Source: Paraburkholderia madseniana (GTDB lineage Bacteria > Pseudomonadota > Gammaproteobacteria > Burkholderiales > Burkholderiaceae). Taken from it: 64,000 bases of DNA. The notes beneath the pieces are model-generated. The model did not search any database, was not told the DNA's origin, and worked only from the letters and a program-made list of their open reading frames with translations. The stretch lies in NCBI RefSeq assembly GCF_009690905.1, contig NZ_VOSW01000001.1, positions 124,001 to 188,000 of the forward strand, read 5' to 3'. Shown piece by piece: positions 45,782 through 55,628 of this stretch (the first letter of the stretch is position 1; each line of letters starts with the position of its first letter). The position numbers and the translations under genes are program-made.

Positions 45782-46663
45782 TCAGCTAACCCGGTTCACC
45801 ACCAGGTCGGCCAATTCGGCAAGACGCTGCGCGCGCGCACCAAACGGCGCAATCGCAGCGTGGGCGTCGCTGCGCAGTTGCGCTGCGAGCGCACGCGACG
45901 CATCCAGCCCAATAATCGACACGTAGGTCGGCTTGCCGTCCTTCGCGTCTTTACCTGCTGTCTTGCCAAGCGTTGCGGAATCGGTCGTGACGTCGAGAAT
46001 ATCGTCGACGACCTGAAACGCGAGGCCTACGGCGGCCGCATACGCGTCGAGGGAACGCATGGCGTCCGCATTCGGCGTTTCGCCCGCCAGCGCACCCATG
46101 CGCACCGCGGCACGCAACAAGGCACCGGTTTTCATCCGGTGCATGGTTTCGAGCTGCGGACGCGTCAGCGTATGGCCGACGCTTGCGAGATCAATGGCCT
46201 GCCCGCCGCACATGCCGATCGAGCCACTCGCCAAAGCCAGTTCACGCACCAGCGCGGCCTGCTGCGCCGGCGCCAGCACGTCCGACGTCAACGCGACGAA
46301 TGCCTGCGCTTGCAGCGCGTCGCCGACCAGCAGCGCCGTGGCTTCGTCATACTTGACGTGCACCGTGGGCTTGCCGCGACGCAGCGCGTCGTCGTCCATG
46401 CAGGGCATGTCGTCGTGCACGAGCGAGTACACGTGAATCATTTCCAGCGCCGCCGCGGCCGCGTCCAGGCACTCGGCGCGCGCGCCGGTCAGTTCGCCGG
46501 CCGCGTGACACAGCAGCGGGCGCACCCGCTTGCCACCGCCCAGCACGGCGTAGCGCATGGCTTCATGCAGTTTGGCCGGCTCAGTCGCTTCCGTCGGCAG
46601 ATAGTGTTCTAGTGCCGATTCGACACGTTCGAGTACCGAGCGTGTCCATTGTTCGAATGTCAT
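45782..46663 (-). CDS. ispA: Farnesyl/geranyl diphosphate synthase
   Basis: A 293-residue trans-prenyl synthase with both aspartate-rich motifs: DDMPCMDDD (first) and DDILD (second), plus [10 protein letters not shown]. It supplies C15 diphosphate for ubiquinone, undecaprenyl phosphate and possibly hopanoids. It overlaps xseB by four bases (ATGA). Confidence 0.95.
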   Translation of the reverse strand: MTFEQWTRSVLERVESALEHYLPTEATEPAKLHEAMRYAVLGGGKRVRPLLCHAAGELTGARAECLDAAAAALEMIHVYSLVHDDMPCMDDDALRRGKPTVHVKYDEATALLVGDALQAQAFVALTSDVLAPAQQAALVRELALASGSIGMCGGQAIDLASVGHTLTRPQLETMHRMKTGALLRAAVRMGALAGETPNADAMRSLDAYAAAVGLAFQVVDDILDVTTDSATLGKTAGKDAKDGKPTYVSIIGLDASRALAAQLRSDAHAAIAPFGARAQRLAELADLVVNRVS

Positions 46664-46968
46664 AGGTCGTCCCCGCTTTCAGTAGCGGCTGTGCCTGCGC
46701 TATTCATAGGCAGCGGCTTCAGCGTCTCGCCATCGAGCACGCGCACCTGTTGCTCGACCTTCTCGAGCTGCTGCTGGCAAAACGCGACGAGCGCCGCACC
46801 GCGCCGGTAGGCGGTGAGCGATTCCTCGAGGCTGAGATTGCCGCCTTCCATGCGCGCCACCAACCCTTCCAGCTCAGCCTGGGCGGCCTCGTAGTTCTCG
46901 GGCAACGGCGTGGTATCGACGCCTTCAGCAGGCGCGGCAGCAGTATCTTTCGACGCGGTCTTCGCCAT
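46660..46968 (-). CDS. xseB: Exodeoxyribonuclease VII small subunit
   Basis: A 102-residue protein with the XseB core (LPENYEAAQAELEGLVARMEGGNLSLEESLTAY split across residues about 20-55). It activates XseA for single-strand DNA degradation. Start at 46968 chosen; an ATG 12 bases upstream also exists. First gene of xseB-ispA-dxs, a usual order. Confidence 0.93.
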   Translation of the reverse strand: MAKTASKDTAAAPAEGVDTTPLPENYEAAQAELEGLVARMEGGNLSLEESLTAYRRGAALVAFCQQQLEKVEQQVRVLDGETLKPLPMNSAGTAATESGDDL

Positions 46969-47178
46969 GAATAGTCGCAAAATTAAAACAAGTCGGACAT
47001 TCTACGGCAAAAGCGACATTTCCGATCCCATCGCCAGCCCGCGCCCCGCCTTTGCCCTTCGCGCCCGACCCTCAGTCTCGCAGAAAAAAAACGATTGGTC
47101 TGCGGCGAAAACCTTGAACTTCCTTGACATTTTTGACCCAAATCAGGCACTTAAGCGCCCCGAGGAGGGGGAATCGGG

Positions 47179-47184
47179 TATAAT
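47179..47184 (+). promoter_or_regulatory. Possible -10 box of the Rieske oxygenase gene
   Basis: Consensus TATAAT, 71 bp before the start codon. No -35 at the right distance; TTGACA at 47124 is 49 bases away. The gap (46969-47255) must also hold the xseB promoter. Confidence 0.35.
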
Positions 47185-47255
47185 CGCGGGCTCCCTAAAT
47201 CGAATCTATCGATGGTTGGGTTGTTCACTGCTTTCACGTCTTCACGGGAGTGGGA

Positions 47256-48362
47256 ATGTCCAATCTGAGCAATGCATTGCAGTTGCGGTCTGTCCACAGC
47301 CAGCTGCCAGTCACGGCTTACTTTGACGAAGCGCTTCTAACGCGCGAAATCGACACCCTTTTCAAGAAAGGTCCTCGCTACATCGGCCACGATCTCATGG
47401 TGCCCGAAGCGGGAAATTATTTTGCTTTGCCGAGCGAGAGCGAAGGGCGTGTGCTCGTCCGTAACCAGCAGTCACAAGTCGAACTGCTGTCGAACGTGTG
47501 CCGCCACCGGCAAGCCATCATGCTCAACGGCCGCGGCCAGACGGAGAACATCGTCTGCCCCCTGCATCGCTGGACGTATGACCTGAACGGCCAGCTCCTC
47601 GGTGCACCTCATTTTGCGGATAACCCCTGCCTGAATCTCGGCGCCACGCCGCTGCAGAACTGGCAAGGCCTGCTGTTCGAAGCGCAGGGGCGCGACGTCG
47701 CGCGGGATCTGGCACGCCTCGGCACCAAGCAACACTTCGATTTTTCGGGCTTCATGTTCGATCACGTCGAAGTGCACGAGTGCAATTACAACTGGAAGAC
47801 CTTCATCGAGGTCTATCTGGAGGACTACCACGTCGCGCCGTTCCATCCGGGCCTCGGCAGCTTCGTCAATTGCGACGATCTGACATGGGAGTTCGGCGAG
47901 TGGTACAGCGTGCAGACGGTTGGCGTCCACAAGGATCTGGAGCAGCCGGGCAGCCCGACGTACCGTAAATGGCACGACGAAGTGCTGCGCTTTCGCGGCG
48001 GCAATCCGCCCGATTTCGGCGCGATCTGGATGGTGTACTACCCCGGCATCATGATCGAGTGGTATCCGCACGTGCTGGTCGTGTCGTGGTTGATTCCGCG
48101 TGGTCCGCAGAAAACCACCAATGTGGTGGAGTTCTATTACCCTGAGGAAATCGCGCTGTTCGAACGCGAGTTTGTCGAAGCCGAGCGCGCTGCCTATATG
48201 GAAACGGCCCGCGAAGACGACGAGATCGCCGAACGCATGGACGCCGGCCGCCGTGCGCTGATGGACCGCGGCGAATCGCAGGTCGGCCCGTATCAGAGCC
48301 CGATGGAAGACGGCATGCAGCACTTCCACGAGTTCTTGCGGCGTGAACTCGGCGCGATCTGA
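47256..48362 (+). CDS. Rieske non-heme iron oxygenase, alpha subunit type
   Basis: A 368-residue protein. Rieske cluster ligands C82, H84, C101, H104 (VCRHRQA; CPLHRWTYD). The mononuclear iron site carries H192 and H197 (EDYHVAPFHP) with a later aspartate in PPDFGAIW. This is the architecture of aromatic ring-hydroxylating and choline-monooxygenase-like oxygenases. No reductase, ferredoxin or beta subunit is nearby, so partners and substrate are unknown. It faces the isoprenoid operon but shares no operon with it. ATG 47256 follows GGGAG. Confidence 0.87.
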   Translation: MSNLSNALQLRSVHSQLPVTAYFDEALLTREIDTLFKKGPRYIGHDLMVPEAGNYFALPSESEGRVLVRNQQSQVELLSNVCRHRQAIMLNGRGQTENIVCPLHRWTYDLNGQLLGAPHFADNPCLNLGATPLQNWQGLLFEAQGRDVARDLARLGTKQHFDFSGFMFDHVEVHECNYNWKTFIEVYLEDYHVAPFHPGLGSFVNCDDLTWEFGEWYSVQTVGVHKDLEQPGSPTYRKWHDEVLRFRGGNPPDFGAIWMVYYPGIMIEWYPHVLVVSWLIPRGPQKTTNVVEFYYPEEIALFEREFVEAERAAYMETAREDDEIAERMDAGRRALMDRGESQVGPYQSPMEDGMQHFHEFLRRELGAI

Positions 48363-48428
48363 TTCGCGCGCGGTCCGCATGCATCGGTGTTTGATGCCGA
48401 TCCTGGCGCGAACCGCATCAAAACATGG

Positions 48429-48450
48429 AAGACGGGCTTCGGCCCGTCTT
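48429..48450 (+). terminator. Intrinsic terminator after the Rieske gene
   Basis: AAGACGGGC-TTCG-GCCCGTCTT followed by a long T-run. Confidence 0.92.
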
Positions 48451-48546
48451 TTTTTGTTTAGACTATCAGTATCGTTCGGCCATTCGCTAACGGCCTCAAG
48501 CCGCCGCGTAAGCGCCGCAACCATCTTGCATGGGACTGGAGACGTC

Positions 48547-49416
48547 ATGCCCCACACTCACTACACCACACTCATCTCCGCGACAAACCTCGCGGAACGG
48601 CTGGCCGCCGCGCCGGGCAGCGTGTTCGTCATCGACTGCCGTTTCGATCTGGCGGACACCGAGGCGGGCGAAAAAGCCTATCTGGCCGGGCACTTGCCGG
48701 GTGCGCACTATCTGAACCTCGATCGTGATCTGTCGGGGCCGAAGAACGGCCACAATGGCCGCCATCCGTTGCCGGATCGTGCAAGGCTGGTGGAAACGCT
48801 GGAGTCGCGCGGGCTCAAGCAGGGTCAGCAGGTTGTCGCGTATGACGCGCAAGGCGGCATGTACGCCGCGCGCGCATGGTGGCTGCTGCGCTGGCTCGGC
48901 CACGATGCGGTTGCGCTGCTCGACGGCGGACTGCAAGCCTGGGAGGCCGCCGCTCAACCGCTGACACAAGACGCGCCGGCGCAGAATACCGGTGACTTCA
49001 AAGCGGGGGCGCCGCTTTCTGTCACCGTCGACGCGCAGACCGTCGAGCGCAATCTCGGCACGAAAGAACGCGTCGTGGTCGATGCGCGCGCGAACGATCG
49101 CTATCGCGGTGAAAACGAAACGCTGGATCGCGTCGGCGGCCATATTCCTGGTGCGCTCAACCGGTTCTTCAAGGACAACCTCACCGCCGACGGCCGCTAC
49201 AAGCCGGCACACACGCTGCGTGAGGAATTCCATGCGTTGCTGGGCGACACGCCGCCGGAACACGTCGTGTTGCAATGCGGCTCGGGCGTGACGGCGTGCG
49301 TGAACGCGCTCGCGATGGAGATCGCCGGCATGCATGGCGCGGCGCTGTATGCAGGGTCGTGGAGCGAATGGAGTTCTGATCCGAAGCGGCCGGTTGCAAC
49401 GGGCCCGAATCCTTAA
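48547..49416 (+). CDS. sseA: 3-mercaptopyruvate sulfurtransferase
   Basis: A 289-residue protein of two rhodanese domains. The active-site loop CGSGVTA (C244) in the second domain is the mercaptopyruvate type, not the thiosulfate type. The first domain has Asp (AYDAQGG) where the cysteine would be, so it is structural. It moves sulfur from 3-mercaptopyruvate to acceptors such as cyanide or thioredoxin. Monocistronic between terminators. Confidence 0.92.
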   Translation: MPHTHYTTLISATNLAERLAAAPGSVFVIDCRFDLADTEAGEKAYLAGHLPGAHYLNLDRDLSGPKNGHNGRHPLPDRARLVETLESRGLKQGQQVVAYDAQGGMYAARAWWLLRWLGHDAVALLDGGLQAWEAAAQPLTQDAPAQNTGDFKAGAPLSVTVDAQTVERNLGTKERVVVDARANDRYRGENETLDRVGGHIPGALNRFFKDNLTADGRYKPAHTLREEFHALLGDTPPEHVVLQCGSGVTACVNALAMEIAGMHGAALYAGSWSEWSSDPKRPVATGPNP

Positions 49417-49443
49417 GCGGCCCATCAAGCGGGACGAATAGCA

Positions 49444-49479
49444 AAAGGCCGTGGCCGCTTTCCAGCGGCCACGGCCTTT
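49444..49479 (+). terminator. Terminator after sseA
   Basis: AAAGGCCGTGGCCGCT, TTCC, AGCGGCCACGGCCTTT, 16-bp stem, then TTTCTTATT. Confidence 0.9.
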
Positions 49480-49569
49480 CTTATTCTTTAAGGCGAGCGT
49501 ATCGACGCACCCTTTGGGCACGTTAGCGACGACATCAAGACGCACCACCGGTCAGGCAAGCGCACGCCC

Positions 49570-50442
49570 TCAGGAGACCCCATGCTGCTTGAACCACACC
49601 AGCGCACGTCGCCAGCCATCCTCGGCATCAGCCTCCTTGTAACTCGGCCGGTAATCCGCGAAAAACGCGTGGCCCGCGTCGTCGTACACGACGAATTGCG
49701 AGCCGCGCCCCGCCTGCGGACCCTGCGCGATGGCCTGTTTCATCTGCTCGAGCGTGGCTTGCGGGATGCTCTTGTCTTGGAGCCCATATAAACCCAGTAC
49801 CGGCGCATGCAGCTCCGCCACCAGGTCAAGCGGATTGGCCGGCGTCATCGCGTTCTTCGCGCCCACTACGCGCCCATACCAAGCCGCGGCAGCCTTCAGC
49901 CGGGGATTGTGCTCCGCATACAGCCACGAAATACGCCCACCCCAGCAAAAACCGTTCACACCGAGCCGGTTCAGATCGCCGCCATGTTCGCCGGCCCACA
50001 TGACGGTCGCATCGAGATCGGCCATGGCCTGCTCGTCCGGCACCTTGCTCAGGATCTGATCGTCGATCTGCTGGATGGTCGGCAGCACCGAAGGATCACC
50101 CTCCCGCTCGAACAGGTTCGGGGCGATCGCCAGATACCCCAGCTTCGCAAAGCGCCGGCACACATCGGCGATATGCTCGTGCACGCCAAAGGCCTCATGC
50201 ACGACGATGATCACTGGCAAATGCGTCTTGCCCTTCGGCTGCGCGCGATAGGCCGGCACCAGCGTGTCGCCCGAACGCACGCCAATCTCGCCGGCTTCAA
50301 GACCGTCGCTATCGGTATGGATGGTTTGCGCCGACACCGGCAGCACGGCCGCGGCGAAACCGGTGCCGAGGGCGGCTTTGATGAAGGTGCGTCGATTGAA
50401 GGGAACGTGCGGGACCAGGCTGTCGATATCGGGTTTCAGCAT
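49570..50442 (-). CDS. Dienelactone-hydrolase family protein with Tat-like signal
   Basis: A 290-residue alpha/beta hydrolase. The N-terminus has a twin-arginine-type leader (FNRRTFIKAALGTGFAAAVLPVSAQ), so it is probably exported folded. Catalytic triad C166 (GFCWGG), D223 (LQDKSIP) and H258 (DAGHAF), with E83 in HEAFG as in DLH. Cytosolic DLH acts in chlorocatechol breakdown; an exported relative may act on other esters or lactones. Stands alone, 90 bp from ndh on the same strand. Confidence 0.87.
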   Translation of the reverse strand: MLKPDIDSLVPHVPFNRRTFIKAALGTGFAAAVLPVSAQTIHTDSDGLEAGEIGVRSGDTLVPAYRAQPKGKTHLPVIIVVHEAFGVHEHIADVCRRFAKLGYLAIAPNLFEREGDPSVLPTIQQIDDQILSKVPDEQAMADLDATVMWAGEHGGDLNRLGVNGFCWGGRISWLYAEHNPRLKAAAAWYGRVVGAKNAMTPANPLDLVAELHAPVLGLYGLQDKSIPQATLEQMKQAIAQGPQAGRGSQFVVYDDAGHAFFADYRPSYKEADAEDGWRRALVWFKQHGVS

Positions 50443-50532
50443 GCGGCGCTCCTCGTGTGAAGGTTGGAGGCAACAGGATACGCTTCACCCGCATCCTGTT
50501 GCAGATGCAACCTTCTCGAGCGCAGTCAGCCT

Positions 50533-51885
50533 TCAGTGCAGCTTGACCCGCGGCAGCGTGGTGCGTCGCAACCAGTGCGCGAAGGTGTCGAGCACCATCC
50601 GCGCGTAGCCGTGCAGCGCCGCGATATGCAACCGGTACAGCGACATGTACATGAAGCGCGCGAACAGCCCTTCGATCAGCATATTGCCGCCGATCACGCC
50701 ACCCATCAGATTGCCGACCGCGCTGAAGTGCCCGAGCGACACCAGCGAGCCGAAGTCGCGATAGGTAAATTCAGGCAGCGGCTTATTCTCGAGCCGTGCC
50801 GCAAGCGCCTTCATCAGGAAGCTCGCCTGCTGGTGAGCCGCTTGCGCACGCGGCGGCACGTTACGCTCGTTGCCCGGCCATGGGCAAGCGGCGCAATCGC
50901 CGAGCGCGAAGATGTTGTCGTCGACTTCGGTTTGCAGCGTGCGGCGAACGATGAGTTGCCCCAGACGGTTGACCGGTAGGCCGTCCAGTTCACTCAGGAT
51001 GGCGGGCGCCTTGATGCCCGCCGCCCATACCGTCAGATCGGCGCGTACAGTTTTGCCGCTGGCCGTGCGGATCATGCCCGGAGCGACCTCGGCCACCGTC
51101 TCGCCGATCATCAGCTTCACGCCGAGCTTGGTGAGCAATTCGGCGGTGGCCGTCGACACGCGCTCCTGCAAGGCCGGCAAAATGCGCGGCCCCGCCTCGA
51201 TCAGCACGATGCCGACGTCGTGCCGCGGATCGAGCTTATGCAAACCGTACGCGGACAACACCTGGGCCGTATTACGCAACTCAGCCGAGAGTTCGACACC
51301 CGTCGCGCCGCCACCGACGATCGCCACCTGGATGCGCGGCTCAGTGGAGGTCGACGACGTGCCCGGGCTCGATTCGACAGGTTCATGCACCTGATGCTCC
51401 GCACGCATACAGGCCGCGATCAGGCGTTTGCGGAAGCGCTCCGCCTGGCTGACCGTATCGAGCGCCAGGGAAAACTCAGGCGCACCCTTTACGCCGAAGA
51501 ACGCCGTGGTGCTGCCGATCGCGATGATCAGCGTGTCGTATTCGAGTTCGCGTGCGGGCAGCAATTCGGCGCCGTCGTCGTCGAGCACGGTACCGAGCGT
51601 GAGACGCTTGTTCGCGCGGTCCAGACCGGTCAGATCGCCCTGCTGAAACTCAAAGCCGTGCCAGCGCGCCTGCGCCGCATATTCGAGTTCCTGGGTGAAC
51701 GGGTCCATGCTGCCGGCGGCCACTTCATGCAACAGCGGCTTCCAGATATGGGTTGGATTACGGTCGACGAGCGTCACTTGCGCGCGCACACCGCCTTTGT
51801 TCTTGTGGGGCGAATAGCGGTCGCCTAAGCGCGTCGCCAGTTCCAATCCCCCCGCGCCCCCGCCAACGACGATAAAACGATGCAT
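50533..51885 (-). CDS. ndh: Type II NADH dehydrogenase
   Basis: A 450-residue flavoprotein with two dinucleotide-binding folds (FIVVGGGAGGLELATRLG; VAIVGGGATGVELSAELRN) and the conserved ALGDCAACPWPG. It passes electrons from NADH to quinone without pumping protons, on the inner face of the membrane. Start at 51885 follows GGAGAG; the frame is open 36 codons further but lacks family similarity there. Confidence 0.92.
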   Translation of the reverse strand: MHRFIVVGGGAGGLELATRLGDRYSPHKNKGGVRAQVTLVDRNPTHIWKPLLHEVAAGSMDPFTQELEYAAQARWHGFEFQQGDLTGLDRANKRLTLGTVLDDDGAELLPARELEYDTLIIAIGSTTAFFGVKGAPEFSLALDTVSQAERFRKRLIAACMRAEHQVHEPVESSPGTSSTSTEPRIQVAIVGGGATGVELSAELRNTAQVLSAYGLHKLDPRHDVGIVLIEAGPRILPALQERVSTATAELLTKLGVKLMIGETVAEVAPGMIRTASGKTVRADLTVWAAGIKAPAILSELDGLPVNRLGQLIVRRTLQTEVDDNIFALGDCAACPWPGNERNVPPRAQAAHQQASFLMKALAARLENKPLPEFTYRDFGSLVSLGHFSAVGNLMGGVIGGNMLIEGLFARFMYMSLYRLHIAALHGYARMVLDTFAHWLRRTTLPRVKLH

Positions 51886-52062
51886 TGAACTCTCCGTATT
51901 TGCCGATGGGTTATGCGTCGCGACGGCGCGCATGAAGCATGAAACGCGCGCCGTCTGTCCTGGCGATTGTCCGCGAGCGGCGCGGGTTGTCACAAGCCAT
52001 CAATACGCATGTGTGACATGCGCGCGACGATATCGCCTATCACGCGCGCCGTCACATGCACG

Positions 52063-54804
52063 TCAATGCGCTTCCTCCCAGTTCAGGCCGGCACCCACTT
52101 CAGCGACCAGCGGCACTTTCAGCGCGGCGACACCGCACATTAGTTCCGGCAAGCGCTTACGTACGTCGGACAATTCCGCGTCCGGCACTTCGAGGATCAG
52201 TTCGTCGTGCACCTGCATGATCATGCGCGTACCGACCTTCGACTCCTCGATCCACTTCTGCACCGCGATCATCGACAGTTTGATCAGGTCAGCGGCCGTG
52301 CCCTGCATCGGCGCGTTAATGGCCGCGCGCTCTGCTGCCTGACGGCGCGGACCGTTGCCACCGTTGATCTCCGGCAGCCACAGGCGGCGGCCGAACGCCG
52401 TTTCCACGTAGCCCTTGGCCTTCGCGCTCAGACGCGTTTCGTCCATATAACGCGCAACGCCCGGATAACGCGCGAAGTAGCGGTCGATATACAACTTGGC
52501 CGCGTCGCGCGTAATGCCGAGGTTCGCGGCAAGACCGAACGCGCTCATGCCATAGATCAGGCCGAAGTTGATGACCTTCGCCACGCGCCGTTGATCGTTC
52601 GACACTTCGAGCGGCGTCACGCTGAAAATCTCCGCGGCAGTGGCGCGGTGAATGTCTTCGCCTTGCGAGAACGCACGCAGCAGGGATTCGTCGCCGGAAA
52701 TGTGCGCCATGATGCGCAATTCGATCTGCGAGTAGTCGGCGGAGACGAGTTTGTGTCCCGGCGGGGCGATAAACGCCTCGCGAATGCGGCGGCCTTCGCC
52801 GGTACGCACGGGGATGTTCTGCAGATTCGGATCGTTCGACGCCAGCCGGCCCGTGACCGCCACCGCCTGCGCATAGTTCGTATGCACGCGACCGGTTTGA
52901 GCGTTGACCATGCGCGGCAGCTTGTCCGTGTAGGTCGATTTCAGCTTCGACAAACCGCGGTGTTCGAGCAGGATCTTCGGCAACGGATAGTCTTCAGCGA
53001 GCTTTTGCAGCACTTCTTCGTCGGTGGACGGCGCGCCGCTCGGGGTCTTCTTGACCACCGGCAATTCGAGCTTCTCGAAGAAGATCTGACCGATCTGCTT
53101 CGGTGAACCAAGATTGAATTCGCCACCGGCCAACACGTACGCTTCGCTTTCCAGTTGAATCAGACGCGTGGCGATTTCGCTGCTTTGCGCGCGCAGCTTT
53201 TCCGCGTCGATCAGCACGCCGGTGCGCTCCATCTTGCGCAAGACGCGCGAGGTCGGCACTTCGATGTCGCGATACACGTAGTCAAGCGTCTTCTCCGCGG
53301 CCACTTGCGGATACAAGGCCTGATGCAGACGCAAGGTAATGTCGGCGTCTTCCGCCGCGTACTCGGCGGCTTTGTCCAGCGCGACTTCGTCGAAACCGAT
53401 TTGCGACGCGCCCTTACCCGCGACCTCTTCGTACTTGATCGTCTTGATGCCGAGATGGCGCAGCGCGAGGCTGTCCATGTCGTGCGTACGGTGCGATTCG
53501 AGCACGTACGATTCCAGCAGCGTGTCGTGTTCGACGCCGCGCATTTCGATGCCGTAGTTCGCCAGCACCTGTTCGTCGTACTTCATGTGCTGGCCGACCT
53601 TCTTGTGCTCGGTGCTTTCCAGCCACGGCTTGAGCTTCGCCAACACTTCGTCGCGCGGCAGTTGCACGGGTGCGTCCGGACCGCGATGCGCGAGCGGCAC
53701 ATAAGCGGCATAGCCGGGTTCGACCGACAACGACAGGCCCACGATTTGCGCGGTCATCGGGTCGAGCGAGGTGGTTTCGGTATCGAATGCAGTCAACTCG
53801 GCGGCGTTGATTTTCTCAAGCCACGCGTCGAGCTGCTCCCAGGTCTGCACGGTATCGTAGTGACGTTCGTGATCCACGGTGAGCGCGGGCGGTACATCGG
53901 TCTCGGGACCTTCCACGACTTCGGCGACTTCCACCTCACGCAGCCAGGTCTTGAAGCCGTTGCGCCTGAACACGTCGCGCAGTTCCTCGCGCGATTCCGG
54001 CCGGCTTTCCAGGCTCTCTTCGATCGACACGATATGGCCGGTCAGATCGCATTGGCGCTCGACGGTGACGAGTTTCTTCGCCATCGGCAGAAAATCGAGC
54101 GCACGTCGCAGATTGTCTCCTACCGCACCTTTGATCTCGTCCGCATGTGCGACGATGCCATCGAGGGTTTCGTACTGCGTCAGCCATTTGATCGCCGTTT
54201 TCGGCCCGCATTTTTCGACGCCGGGCACGTTGTCGACGGTATCGCCGATCAACGACAGGTAGTCGATGATGCGTTCCGGCGGCACGCCGAATTTGGCAAT
54301 CACGCCTTCGCGGTCGAGCTTCTCATTAGTCATCGTATTGATGAGGGTGACATGATCCGACACGAGCTGCGCCAGATCCTTGTCCCCAGTCGACACGATC
54401 ACATTCATGCCGCGCTTTTCCGCCGCGGTGCTGAGCGTGCCGATCACGTCGTCAGCTTCGACGCCTTCGATCATCAGGAGCGGCCAGCCGAGCGCACGCA
54501 CGGCGACGTGAATCGGCTCGATCTGACGCGCGAGATCCTCCGGCATCGACGGGCGGTTCGCCTTATAGTCGGCATACCAGTCGTCGCGGAACGTTTTGCC
54601 CTTGGCGTCGAACACGCACGCGCTATACTCTGCGGTAACTTCCTTGCGCATGCGCCGCAGCATGTTGATCATCCCATAGAGCGCACCCGTCGGGCCACCC
54701 TCGGGTCCGCGCAGATCAGGCATCGCATGGTAGGCCCGGTACAGATAACTCGAACCGTCGACCAATAGCAGGGTCTTACCTTCAAGGCTTCGTTCTTCAG
54801 GCAT
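52063..54804 (-). CDS. polA: DNA polymerase I
   Basis: A 913-residue protein with all three domains: 5' nuclease (LLVDGSSYLYRAYHAMPDL; GDKDLAQLV), 3'-5' exonuclease with an intact DxE site (FDTETTSLDP), and family A polymerase (DYSQIELRIMAHISGD; QVHDELILEVP). It acts in Okazaki fragment maturation and repair. Its ATG and that of the divergent LOG gene are one base apart, so its promoter must lie inside that gene. No Shine-Dalgarno is evident. Confidence 0.97.
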   Translation of the reverse strand: MPEERSLEGKTLLLVDGSSYLYRAYHAMPDLRGPEGGPTGALYGMINMLRRMRKEVTAEYSACVFDAKGKTFRDDWYADYKANRPSMPEDLARQIEPIHVAVRALGWPLLMIEGVEADDVIGTLSTAAEKRGMNVIVSTGDKDLAQLVSDHVTLINTMTNEKLDREGVIAKFGVPPERIIDYLSLIGDTVDNVPGVEKCGPKTAIKWLTQYETLDGIVAHADEIKGAVGDNLRRALDFLPMAKKLVTVERQCDLTGHIVSIEESLESRPESREELRDVFRRNGFKTWLREVEVAEVVEGPETDVPPALTVDHERHYDTVQTWEQLDAWLEKINAAELTAFDTETTSLDPMTAQIVGLSLSVEPGYAAYVPLAHRGPDAPVQLPRDEVLAKLKPWLESTEHKKVGQHMKYDEQVLANYGIEMRGVEHDTLLESYVLESHRTHDMDSLALRHLGIKTIKYEEVAGKGASQIGFDEVALDKAAEYAAEDADITLRLHQALYPQVAAEKTLDYVYRDIEVPTSRVLRKMERTGVLIDAEKLRAQSSEIATRLIQLESEAYVLAGGEFNLGSPKQIGQIFFEKLELPVVKKTPSGAPSTDEEVLQKLAEDYPLPKILLEHRGLSKLKSTYTDKLPRMVNAQTGRVHTNYAQAVAVTGRLASNDPNLQNIPVRTGEGRRIREAFIAPPGHKLVSADYSQIELRIMAHISGDESLLRAFSQGEDIHRATAAEIFSVTPLEVSNDQRRVAKVINFGLIYGMSAFGLAANLGITRDAAKLYIDRYFARYPGVARYMDETRLSAKAKGYVETAFGRRLWLPEINGGNGPRRQAAERAAINAPMQGTAADLIKLSMIAVQKWIEESKVGTRMIMQVHDELILEVPDAELSDVRKRLPELMCGVAALKVPLVAEVGAGLNWEEAH

Positions 54805-54805
54805 T

Positions 54806-55549
54806 ATGACTAAGAGAAAAGTGATTCCGAGTCTGCGATCACTCGCAGATCAAGAGCGCGCTACGGCTAAGAAGGCCCGCGCATCGTGGCAGATGTTCAC
54901 GATTATGGCAGAGTTTATCGAGGCGACCGAGTACCTCTCGGAGATTCGTCCGGCTGTCAGCATCTATGGTTCAGCGCGCCTGAAACCGAACTCGCCGTAT
55001 TACAAACTCGCCACGCAGATCGCACGCAAGCTGTCGGACGCCGGCTTCGCGGTCATCTCGGGCGGTGGCCCCGGCATCATGGAGGCGGCCAACAAGGGCG
55101 CCCATGCAGGCAAAGCCCCTTCGGTCGGCCTGAACATCGAACTGCCGCACGAGCAATCGGGCAATCAATGGCAGGACATCTCGCTGCGCTTCCGCCATTT
55201 CTTCACGCGCAAAGTCACGTTCGTGAAGAACTCGGATGCGGTGATCGTCATGCCGGGCGGTTTCGGCACGCTGGACGAGCTCGCCGAAGTCCTCACGCTG
55301 ATTCAAACCAAGAAGTCGCGCCACGTGCCGATCATTCTGGTGGGCGGCGAGTTCTGGGAAGGCCTGCTTGCGTGGTTCAAGAACTCGCTCACGCCGATGG
55401 GCCTGATCAATCCAACGGATATGGATTTGATGCAGGTAATCGACGATCCGGACCAGGTGCTCGAAGCAGTGCTGAAGTTCTATGAAGACCGCGAAGAAGC
55501 CGAACCGCATCCGGCCAAATCGGATGAGGACCGGATGTTCTATCTGTGA
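54806..55549 (+). CDS. LOG-family protein (cytokinin riboside phosphoribohydrolase-like)
   Basis: A 247-residue Rossmann-fold protein with the family motifs GGGPGIMEAANKGAHAG and PGGFGTLDE. LOG enzymes release adenine-type bases from nucleoside monophosphates; some relatives are pyrimidine/purine nucleotide hydrolases. The N-terminal 40 residues are basic and precede the usual domain. Met30 (54893) is an alternative start that would free a leader between this gene and polA. Ends before a GC hairpin (55558-55578). Confidence 0.88.
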   Translation: MTKRKVIPSLRSLADQERATAKKARASWQMFTIMAEFIEATEYLSEIRPAVSIYGSARLKPNSPYYKLATQIARKLSDAGFAVISGGGPGIMEAANKGAHAGKAPSVGLNIELPHEQSGNQWQDISLRFRHFFTRKVTFVKNSDAVIVMPGGFGTLDELAEVLTLIQTKKSRHVPIILVGGEFWEGLLAWFKNSLTPMGLINPTDMDLMQVIDDPDQVLEAVLKFYEDREEAEPHPAKSDEDRMFYL

Positions 55550-55557
55550 TGCTGGCT

Positions 55558-55578
55558 CTTCGCGCCTCGTGCGCGAAG
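55558..55578 (+). terminator. Hairpin after the LOG gene
   Basis: CTTCGCGC-CTCGT-GCGCGAAG, eight-base stem, 9 bp past the stop, no T-run. Confidence 0.4.
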
Positions 55579-55628
55579 TCAGCTTGCTGATGTTCAATGC
55601 GTATTTAGCAGAGCAACGCATGCGGGTT

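Noticed and set aside
44047-45789. 580-codon open frame opposite dxs
   Set aside because: Antisense shadow; dxs is certain on the minus strand.
47124-47184. TTGACA and TATAAT as one promoter before the Rieske gene
   Set aside because: They are 49 bases apart, too far for a single sigma-70 promoter.
53155-54768. 537-codon open frame opposite polA
   Set aside because: Antisense shadow; no domain and no start signal.
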